From the NCBI GenBank assembly GCA_937944105.1, contig CALDZP010000007.1, positions 133,423 to 173,000 of the forward strand: a stretch of DNA of 39,578 bases. Direction: 5' to 3'. The DNA is from an uncultured Ignavibacteria bacterium (GTDB lineage: Bacteria > Bacteroidota > Ignavibacteria > Ch128b). Each line of letters starts with the position of its first letter. Positions within the stretch are counted from its first letter, which is position 1. Made by a program: the position numbers and the translations under genes. Of this stretch, positions 33,118 through 39,578 are shown piece by piece. The notes under the pieces were generated by a model, which worked only from the letters and a program-made list of their open reading frames with translations, did not search any database and was not told where the DNA came from.

Positions 33118-36081
33118 TTAGAAACCAGTATAAATTGAGAAGTAAAGAGTTGATTCTTCTCGTCCTTTAAATCTATCTTCTTCACGTTTGAAATCTCTCG
33201 TTGTATATTTATATCCAAAATCAATAACTATGTTATACCCAGCATATTGAGATTTATTACTCACAGAAAAAGCAACCGTTCTTCGATCTTCACTCTCAAA
33301 ATTATCTTTGAGATTTCTTATTCTATAAGCTAAAGGAGAAACACCTTTTAAGAATGTGATTCCTTGCATTCCAAAATGTAATGTAGTATTCTGAGTTAAC
33401 CTGTAATCAACTCTAATTATTGGTATTGTCTCTTGAAGATGTTTGTTTATTATCGTTATCTTCTCTCCATCTCTATTTTCAGTAAACTTAGATGATTTTT
33501 CGGTCCTAATTTTAAATTGTGGTGTAACTTTCAATAAATTATTTAGAAATGAAAACTCATACTCAATTTTATTGACCATTCCAAAGAAAGATATTTTACC
33601 TTCAACCTGATCATTTAATAATCTGCTTTCATTTGCAAATGCAAGCAATCTATTTCCCTGAGGAAATTGACGATTTAATTGTAATCTTAAATTGTTTTCA
33701 ATTCTAAGACCTGGAATTTGTGTATAACTTGTTCCAATATATAAATTATTAACAAGACTATTTTTATAAAGAAGTGGATCAAGAACATAATCAGGGAAAG
33801 GATCAGCTGTGGTAATAACCCCTGGAAATTGATAACAATCATTTGGAATATTGTCTTTAACTTGTTTCAGTACATAAAAAATCCTTAATGACCCAAATTT
33901 CGGAGTTTCTGTATAGTAAGTTAACTTGAAATAGTTAACATAATTTTTACCACCTTTTAATAAACCTTCTTCTCTTAAAAGTCCAAAACCTAAATTTAAA
34001 TTTTTAATCAATTCTAAAGTGGTAAATAAATGATAGCCTTTCTGGTCAGGTGTATAAGGATAATCAGGTAAAATGTCATTCTCCTGTTCATCAATAACAT
34101 CATTATTATTCCAATCATCACCATAATCAAGACTTGGTGGATCGGAATAGAAAGTTAAAAAGTCTTGAGCATAATCAGGAATACCATCAGCATTTTTATC
34201 ATCATCAGGAATTCCATCTCGATCACGATCTTTGCCAGGAAAAATTCCAGTATCTGGCCTCCTCAATATAGTAGCTAAACTTACAAGTTCATTTGTATTC
34301 TGTCGATAACCCAATAAGAAGAAATCACCTACTTTGTTCAGAACATCTCTATTCTTACCACGAGAATCTGTAGTGAAAACATTATAATGATAAAATCCAT
34401 CTTCCCATCGATCGTTATCGTCATTATCATCTACTAAAGCATAATAAGCACCACCAGGAATTATTGCACCACTGCTTGATACATCATAACCAAGAAAATC
34501 AGGGAAAATTGGATTTGGTATTAAATTATCTGATGGTGAACTGTAAAAACTATTTTCGAGAGTATAAATATTCAAAGCAGTAGTGTATGTTCCATCGATT
34601 CGATAAATTTCACCACCTAATGTCAATCGCCCTAACTTTTTCTTTCCTCTTAGAAACCAGGCTTGACCAATAACATCCTGCTCTTCGCCTGATTTACCAG
34701 TAAACCTTCTGTCACGAATTATTGGATATTTGAAATGTTCAACACTTCTGTTAAACTCACCTTCAATTTCAAAACCTTTCCAATTAAAAGTAAAATTAAA
34801 TCCATAAACTTCCATTCCTGTCACAAGTCCATAAGAAAAAGTAACAATTTGTTTGTTTGATGCATCTGTTACATTTCCTTCGGCTCGTCGAATTGTCCTA
34901 AAAGGAGTTGGTGTTGCATATAAATCAGGATCAGTATGAGATTGAAATCTTGCATCGCCTGTATATTCATCAAGTCTATTCAACCAGTCATGCGCAATAT
35001 CAATCCTGTAATCATTTGCAAGAACAAGTTGAAATTGAACCGATGTTGCACCTTCGGGAATTACAAATGCATAAGTTATATTCTCACCATCTCTACTGCC
35101 AATTTTAACTGGATAAGTTGGTGGAAAAGTAGAATAACGATCACGATAATTTATATATCTTGTAAAACTTGTCGTATCTGCACCAGCAAAAAAATCTTTA
35201 GCATTGATCCAGAAATTTTTAAATACCCAATATTGAATGGGATCGTTTAAGGTGGTTGCACCAGAACTTGGAACACTTCCATGAATATTTTTAATTGGTC
35301 GAGCTACTCCATTTATTATTACGGTTGGTGGCTGAAATAAAATTGGTCCCGATAGATCACCCGGGCTATCATCGCTGATTCTAATAAAAATAACCCTTGG
35401 AATTGCATTTGAAACTACACCCTTAATTGACGATTCTCTCGAATCAATACTTGCTCTTCTCTGATGTTGATTAATATAAGTTATTCCAACAGTTAAAATA
35501 TCACCAATATCAGTTTCAAAATGTCCACCAAGTAAATATTGTGTCCAATCTCTAATTCTTCTAACACCATCCGAATAAAAGCCCTGATCGAATCTAAATC
35601 TAATTGGATCACTAATTCTTGAAAGCAAAATCGTTCCACGATTCTTAGCAGTCGCTCCATCCCATCGAATTCCATTAAATCTTGCTTTATCTAAAGTAAG
35701 GCTTGTAAATTTTGTTCTTATCGCATCACCAACCATTAATCTGGTTGTAAATCCGCCGTAGCTATCATTTCCAATGACTAAATTGCTAAAATAATTTTCA
35801 TAGTACCTCGATTTTAAGAAATTACTTTGACCACCAGGAATGTTCTGATCGATTGCTTGCTTCTGTTGCTCATTAAACTCAATTACAGGATAACCCTCAA
35901 TTAAGAAATTACCAAAATTATCAAAAAACTTTTTCTTCTCAATTTTAGAGCTGTAGTTTTCGTAATTCCTTCCAGAAAGATTTATATATTTTTCTTCTTC
36001 CTTGCCAAGATTTGAAATAAATTGCGCTTTAATATTTGTAATAAGGCTAAATAAAATCATCAAAGTAAATATTCTTTTCAC
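33118..36081 (-). CDS. Large outer-membrane protein with calcium-binding-like loop
   Basis: The 987-residue product starts at a GTG with GGAGG 5 nt upstream and has a signal peptide (about 1-19, ITNIKAQF). The body is rich in alternating amphipathic strands with aromatic ends and closes with LYFSIYTGF, a C-terminal phenylalanine typical of outer-membrane barrels. A segment near residues 613-640 holds DRDGIPDDDKNADGIPD, a thrombospondin-type-3 / EF-hand-like calcium loop, and DDNDDNDRWEDG lies upstream of it. I do not recognise a named family. The size and context suggest a surface platform, perhaps distantly like SprA-type T9SS translocons, but this is only a guess. Confidence 0.65.
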   Translation of the reverse strand: MKRIFTLMILFSLITNIKAQFISNLGKEEEKYINLSGRNYENYSSKIEKKKFFDNFGNFLIEGYPVIEFNEQQKQAIDQNIPGGQSNFLKSRYYENYFSNLVIGNDSYGGFTTRLMVGDAIRTKFTSLTLDKARFNGIRWDGATAKNRGTILLSRISDPIRFRFDQGFYSDGVRRIRDWTQYLLGGHFETDIGDILTVGITYINQHQRRASIDSRESSIKGVVSNAIPRVIFIRISDDSPGDLSGPILFQPPTVIINGVARPIKNIHGSVPSSGATTLNDPIQYWVFKNFWINAKDFFAGADTTSFTRYINYRDRYSTFPPTYPVKIGSRDGENITYAFVIPEGATSVQFQLVLANDYRIDIAHDWLNRLDEYTGDARFQSHTDPDLYATPTPFRTIRRAEGNVTDASNKQIVTFSYGLVTGMEVYGFNFTFNWKGFEIEGEFNRSVEHFKYPIIRDRRFTGKSGEEQDVIGQAWFLRGKKKLGRLTLGGEIYRIDGTYTTALNIYTLENSFYSSPSDNLIPNPIFPDFLGYDVSSSGAIIPGGAYYALVDDNDDNDRWEDGFYHYNVFTTDSRGKNRDVLNKVGDFFLLGYRQNTNELVSLATILRRPDTGIFPGKDRDRDGIPDDDKNADGIPDYAQDFLTFYSDPPSLDYGDDWNNNDVIDEQENDILPDYPYTPDQKGYHLFTTLELIKNLNLGFGLLREEGLLKGGKNYVNYFKLTYYTETPKFGSLRIFYVLKQVKDNIPNDCYQFPGVITTADPFPDYVLDPLLYKNSLVNNLYIGTSYTQIPGLRIENNLRLQLNRQFPQGNRLLAFANESRLLNDQVEGKISFFGMVNKIEYEFSFLNNLLKVTPQFKIRTEKSSKFTENRDGEKITIINKHLQETIPIIRVDYRLTQNTTLHFGMQGITFLKGVSPLAYRIRNLKDNFESEDRRTVAFSVSNKSQYAGYNIVIDFGYKYTTRDFKREEDRFKGREESTLYFSIYTGF

Positions 36082-36106
36082 TTTAACCTCCAGCGAGTTT
36101 CAAGTA

Positions 36107-37012
36107 TTAAAATTGATAGGTAAAGGAAATTTTATGACTATCCCCAAAACCAACAATTTGAAGATTGGTTACATAAGCATAATCAATTTTTAATTTATTA
36201 ATGAATACACCAAATCCACCATTCAAAGCACTTTGTTTAAAAGGAGTATTATTAATAAGCCCATTATATCCACCTCTCAAATATAATCCCGATTCAATTC
36301 CAAATGTTTTTGTTTTTAATCCAAGAAATTCTGAGCCTGCCCTTAGAATAAAGTTTTCATTTTCTTTTGTCAAATCTAATGCAAATAAATAGTCATAAAT
36401 TGTTGAATAATAAGAAATACCAGCTGTTAATTTCATTGGTAATCTGGCATCATCAGAACCATTTACTGCAATACTTGGTTGTGTAAGATCTTGAACTACC
36501 GCTCCAAATTTTAAGACTCCCGAACCAAATACTTGCTCTATTTTATAAAACAATCCTGCATCAAATGTATAGCCAATATAACTTTGATTTGTTTCACCGG
36601 GTGCAGCTTGTGCTCCCCATCTTAATAATTTAAAGCTTCCTCCAATCCCTAAATTTCCAATGTCCTTAGCATAACTTAAAATTAGCGTATTTTCTTGCCA
36701 TGCACCAGCTTTCAAATGAGTTATACCAGCACCAAATCGACCAAAATTAAATAAAGGAATAGTAGATGAAAAAATTAAAAAGTACAATTGATCGTCAAGA
36801 CCACTATATAACTGGTTGTAAGTAGAAGCTATCTCAAATTTATCAATATTAATTAAACCAGCAGGATTATAAAAAACGGTGTATGAAGCATCTCCAACAC
36901 CAGTATAGGCTCCTCCTAATGCTATCACTCTACTGTGATATCCTAAATTATCGAATCCACCAGCCATTAAAATTGATGAAGCTAAAATTAAGAAAAACAA
37001 TATTTTATTCAC
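36107..37012 (-). CDS. PorV/PorQ-family outer-membrane protein
   Basis: The 301-residue product has a signal peptide (about 1-17, ILMAGG) and a FadL-like beta-barrel of the PorV/PorQ family. The signature at the N-terminus is RVIALGGAYTGVGDASYTVFYNPAGL, here in two overlapping parts (ALGGAYTG, then FYNPAGL). Strands continue to LKIDYAYVTNL and the final ISFTYQF with a terminal phenylalanine. PorV of Porphyromonas and Flavobacterium shuttles T9SS cargo to the attachment complex at the outer membrane. The start is GTG behind GAGGT. Its place in an operon with two T9SS cargo genes fits that role. Confidence 0.82.
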   Translation of the reverse strand: MNKILFFLILASSILMAGGFDNLGYHSRVIALGGAYTGVGDASYTVFYNPAGLINIDKFEIASTYNQLYSGLDDQLYFLIFSSTIPLFNFGRFGAGITHLKAGAWQENTLILSYAKDIGNLGIGGSFKLLRWGAQAAPGETNQSYIGYTFDAGLFYKIEQVFGSGVLKFGAVVQDLTQPSIAVNGSDDARLPMKLTAGISYYSTIYDYLFALDLTKENENFILRAGSEFLGLKTKTFGIESGLYLRGGYNGLINNTPFKQSALNGGFGVFINKLKIDYAYVTNLQIVGFGDSHKISFTYQF

Positions 37013-37026
37013 TTTTACCTCAAAAA

Positions 37027-38739
37027 TTAATAAACTACTGTTACAATTTTTGCGACCTGTTCTGTTTTTGTATCAGCTTCTACAATGACCTGCACAATAT
37101 ATGGACCTGGCTTTACCATTTTTCCCTTCTGATCTTTACCATCCCATTCAAATGAATTTTGTGCTATAAAAGCAGCTGCTCCCGATTCAGAGTTATAAAT
37201 CTCTCTTATCAATCTACCTTGAAGATCATAAACGTGTATCCTTAATTTCCTTAATTCTCCACCAACTAAATTTTTTGGTTCAGCTATATTCGCTAAGAAA
37301 AATGTAAGAGATGTTTTATCATTTAAACCATCTCCGTTTGGAGTAAATGGATTTGGTTCTGCCTTAAAATCAATTATTAATCTGGGAGGAACACCAGTCG
37401 TCAGAACGCTCCAGCTCTCAATCCCACCAGATTTTTTTGTATCGACCCTCTGAGGATTATCTGCACTTTGTTTACTGTGTAAGTAAGAAACAAATCGATT
37501 GACTCCAAGAAATGGAGTACATCTTAATAATGCTTCAAATGTCGATGTCGTTGTAATTGGATTTTGTGGTATTATTATAATTTTATTGGAATAAATAATG
37601 GACGAGTAAGTTATTGGATTTCCGTTTAATTTTACACCAAGTAATTGAGTTGGTGTTGGAGTAAAAATTGTGATCGTATCAATCGGAAAATCATTTGCAC
37701 TTTTTTGTATTTCTATTTTATAAGTAAAATTATTCTCCTGAAGAATCGGTGAATATTGAGGTTCTATTGAAGCATCAGTACTTTGAGCAATTAATGTTTT
37801 GTCGTAAAAAACTTCTACCTCTTCGATTTTCGGAGTAAGTAAAGTTAATGTACCTAATCTAACTTGATATTGCATATACCTTCTCGGTTCATAAACTGGT
37901 AATTGAGCACCACTAATTGTAGTTGAATCTTCGGACCAATCACTCCATGTTGAATCAGGTTTGGGAGTATTACCAGTTCTCATTTTAAATGAAATCTGAG
38001 TTCCTTCCGGTTGCTCTGCTTTCCAATTTATTTTATACCAGTTTACTGGTTGACCAGCATCTTTAACATTTGAAGTGAAATAACCTTCGGGCAAATAACC
38101 TTTTCCAAAAACTTCTATCTCCGAAATTACAGTACTTTGAACCTGATCAATTACATCAATTGTAATTTTAAGAAATCTTATTTCCACAACTCGTTCAAAA
38201 TAATCATCAGTAACCCCAAGAGTGTTTTCCGGAACTTGAACCAACTTTTCCATAGATAAAGTATCAAGTCCACCATATATTGTATAAGCTCTAACTCTAA
38301 GGTTGGTAGGAATATTTGTAGGTCCTCCAGGATAAAACCCAAGTTGCCAGATCCTAACTCGGTTTACTGCTCTAACAGCCTGCAAATCAATAACTATATA
38401 AGTTCCTTCACCACCAGGTCCAGCATTTAATGAAAGAATCTGAACATAAGAAGGTGAAAAGAATTTTCCATCAATTAATTTAAGAGCATTCCTTGCACCT
38501 GTATCAGGTGGTAAAATTCTGCTTTTATAAACTATGTAAGCAAATTTGTTTCTTGCTAAGTTTTCATTTTCACCTGTTTGCAATAAAAGTTTCCCACGTT
38601 CTGTTTTCCAATCAATTGCTGTTGTCAGTGATGAATCAACAGAATTGTCATTCCATGTTGTATCTTTTATTGAAAATTGTGAAAACGCTGTGCATGAAGT
38701 GAATAAAATTATAAGTAAGGATAAAATATTTCTTTTCAT
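37027..38739 (-). CDS. Secreted discoidin-domain protein with FlgD-Ig-like C-terminus
   Basis: The 570-residue product has a signal peptide (MKRNILSLLIILFTSCTAFSQ); C16 might be lipidated, but the lipobox is poor and cleavage after AFSQ is also good. Residues ~60-215 look like an F5/8-type C (discoidin) domain, with YIVIDLQAVRAVNRVRIWQ and ISEIEVFGKG. A middle Ig-like region follows. The last ~110 residues, from PNPFTPNGDGLNDKTSL through VYDLQGRLIREI and GPYIVQVIVEA, match the FlgD-Ig / gliding-associated C-terminal fold used by exported proteins of T9SS bacteria. It is the first gene of the 12-gene operon. Discoidin domains usually bind glycans or lipids. Confidence 0.75.
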   Translation of the reverse strand: MKRNILSLLIILFTSCTAFSQFSIKDTTWNDNSVDSSLTTAIDWKTERGKLLLQTGENENLARNKFAYIVYKSRILPPDTGARNALKLIDGKFFSPSYVQILSLNAGPGGEGTYIVIDLQAVRAVNRVRIWQLGFYPGGPTNIPTNLRVRAYTIYGGLDTLSMEKLVQVPENTLGVTDDYFERVVEIRFLKITIDVIDQVQSTVISEIEVFGKGYLPEGYFTSNVKDAGQPVNWYKINWKAEQPEGTQISFKMRTGNTPKPDSTWSDWSEDSTTISGAQLPVYEPRRYMQYQVRLGTLTLLTPKIEEVEVFYDKTLIAQSTDASIEPQYSPILQENNFTYKIEIQKSANDFPIDTITIFTPTPTQLLGVKLNGNPITYSSIIYSNKIIIIPQNPITTTSTFEALLRCTPFLGVNRFVSYLHSKQSADNPQRVDTKKSGGIESWSVLTTGVPPRLIIDFKAEPNPFTPNGDGLNDKTSLTFFLANIAEPKNLVGGELRKLRIHVYDLQGRLIREIYNSESGAAAFIAQNSFEWDGKDQKGKMVKPGPYIVQVIVEADTKTEQVAKIVTVVY

Positions 38740-38769
38740 ATTATTATCATTTTTTTAAATCAACTATCA

Positions 38770-38777
38770 CAAAGATA
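38770..38777 (-). promoter_or_regulatory. Probable -7 box (TAnnTTTG) for the 12-gene envelope operon
   Basis: TATCTTTG on the minus strand fits the Bacteroidota -7 consensus exactly, and a TTTC lies 19 nt upstream in place of the -33 TTTG. Transcription would start about 25 nt before the ATG at 38739. Its position ahead of the first gene of a closely packed operon supports it. Confidence 0.42.
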
Positions 38778-38915
38778 AAAACTTAAATTATTTAATGAAA
38801 TTAATATTTATCAATCAATGCAAATTAGTTAATAATAGATATCTTGATCTTGTATCATAATTATTATCCGAATTAAAATTAGCAATAACAAACCCTAACC
38901 ATTCAATTGTTTTAA

Positions 38916-39257
38916 TTAAAGATACTTTACAAATCGATTATTTTCATCAACGAGAATATTATTTGCTTCTATTGGTTTATCCGAGAGTTCAAATCCCATG
39001 ATAATAATTTCTTCACCTTTCTTTATAACATGTGCTGCTGCACCATTCATACATATCATTCCTGAACCTCTTTCACCTGGTATTACATAAGTTTCCAGTC
39101 TTTCTCCACTTGTATTACTTACCACAAGGACTTTTTCACCAGGTAATAATCCTGCTTTTTCAATTAAATCTTCATCAATTGTAATGCTACCAATGTAATC
39201 TACATTTGCTTCTGTTACTCTTGCTTTGTGAATTTTTGATCTTAAGAACCAACGCAT
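38916..39257 (-). CDS. panD: Aspartate 1-decarboxylase (pro-enzyme)
   Basis: From the ATG at 39257 the product has 113 residues, close to the 117-127 usual for the family. It decarboxylates L-aspartate to beta-alanine for pantothenate and coenzyme A. The self-cleavage site is G23-S24 in [10 protein letters not shown], where the serine becomes the pyruvoyl cofactor. Other family motifs are [22 protein letters not shown] and NGAAAHV, the latter lining the active site. A TTG at 39278 would add seven residues, but it would overlap a likely promoter box and no known PanD needs them. No other pantothenate gene is nearby. Confidence 0.93.
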   Translation of the reverse strand: MRWFLRSKIHKARVTEANVDYIGSITIDEDLIEKAGLLPGEKVLVVSNTSGERLETYVIPGERGSGMICMNGAAAHVIKKGEEIIIMGFELSDKPIEANNILVDENNRFVKYL

Positions 39258-39275
39258 AATTAAACTCTTTTTTTT

Positions 39276-39283
39276 CAAAAATA
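39276..39283 (-). promoter_or_regulatory. Possible -7 box (TAnnTTTG) for panD
   Basis: TATTTTTG on the minus strand fits TAnnTTTG and would begin transcription 10-15 nt before the panD ATG at 39257. A TTTG upstream is 27 nt away, too far for the usual -33 spacing, so support is limited. Confidence 0.3.
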
Positions 39284-39316
39284 ATGTATTTAAAAATAAA
39301 CATTAATTGCCAAAGT

Positions 39317-39578
39317 GTCACTCCGAACTCGTTTCAGAATCTAAAATCCCTCTCAACTATCATCCTGAATTTATTTCAGGATCTAAAAAACTACTTCGAG
39401 TGTCATTCTGAACTCGTTTCAGAATCTAAAGAATATACTTTAGTGTCATCCTGAATTTATTTCAGGATCTAAAGAACATCCTCTAGCGTCATCCTGAACT
39501 CGTTGCAGGATCTACAGTCAAATAGTCATTCCGAACTTGTTTCGGAATCTAAAATTCATCTCAACCCGTCATCCTGAA
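39317..39578. repeat. Tandem array of 29-bp palindromic (REP-like) repeats
   Basis: Six full 29-bp units start at 39317, 39359, 39402, 39445, 39488 and 39525; a seventh starts at 39568 and is cut by the window edge. Five of the six intervals between starts are 42-43 bp, one is 37. Each unit is GTCA, an arm, a 5-nt loop, the opposite arm and CTAAA. Arms vary but stay paired: ATCCTGAA/TTCAGGAT, ATTCTGAA/TTCAGAAT, ATTCCGAA/TTCGGAAT. Loops are CTCGT, TTTAT or CTTGT. This is a hairpin-forming interspersed repeat of the REP kind. It lies upstream of panD and no transposase is in view. Confidence 0.88.

Noticed and set aside
34936-35250. 104-codon + strand frame within the 987-residue outer-membrane protein gene
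   Set aside because: Antisense to a long coding gene with consistent signal peptide and barrel features; translation is Cys/Ile-rich and has no recognisable feature.
39317-39578. Possible CRISPR array
   Set aside because: The gaps between units are only 8-14 bp, units differ from each other in their arms, and no cas gene is present. It fits a palindromic interspersed repeat.

Overview
The window is AT-rich and almost fully coding, with no rRNA, tRNA, integrase or transposase seen. It looks like a chromosomal segment from the Ignavibacteria / Chlorobi-Bacteroidota side of the FCB group. The reasons are the type IX secretion (T9SS) C-terminal sorting domains of the Ignavibacteria style (PNPFNPSTIIRF at 20226-22961, PNPFNGITKIRY at 23998-25863), a PorV-like outer-membrane protein, few strong Shine-Dalgarno sites, and several TAnnTTTG boxes upstream of leading genes. 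The lineage is inferred from protein style, not from a marker tree.

Layout. (1) 1-381 is the start of a secreted protein cut by the window edge, then an AT-rich gap and glmM (+). (2) 14592-2125 (minus) is a tight run of eleven genes. They encode an exported NlpC/P60 peptidase, a Tat-type dipeptide epimerase, a prenyl diphosphate synthase, HPr, enzyme I, a phosphoglucose/phosphomannose isomerase, a metalloprotease-propeller-Omp85 fusion, a BamB-like lipoprotein, a PEGA protein, a TPR lipoprotein and a DUF58 protein. The run converges on glmM with overlapping stop codons. (3) 15069-16765 (+) is a sodium-coupled NSS transporter with a 41-residue MetS-like small subunit, closed by a hairpin terminator. 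(4) 20088-16808 (minus) is a UvrD/PcrA helicase and a 6-phosphofructokinase. (5) 38739-20226 (minus) is a twelve-gene, 18.5-kb envelope operon that ends in a strong terminator. (6) 39257-38916 is panD, and upstream of it lies an array of short palindromic repeats that runs off the right edge.

The most unusual part is the 18.5-kb operon. It carries ExbB and ExbD, but the place where TonB would be expected holds two related DUF4159 proteins. The first has a TonB-like architecture (one N-terminal membrane anchor and a basic/proline linker) and the second is a lipoprotein. Upstream are a 1048-residue TPR protein, a 987-residue outer-membrane protein, a PorV-like barrel and a discoidin/FlgD-Ig secreted protein. 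Downstream are a GHL10-type glycosidase with a T9SS tail, a DUF5683 protein, a small lipoprotein and a golvesin-like T9SS cargo. I read this as a candidate proton-motive-force-driven envelope machine that uses DUF4159 in place of the TonB C-terminal domain. The architecture is visible in the sequence; the function is inference.

The eleven-gene operon joins periplasmic murein-peptide processing, the two general PTS phosphocarriers without any sugar-specific EII, isoprenoid synthesis, and a set resembling a BAM-type outer-membrane module (Omp85-type barrel, BamB-like propeller, BamD-like TPR lipoprotein).
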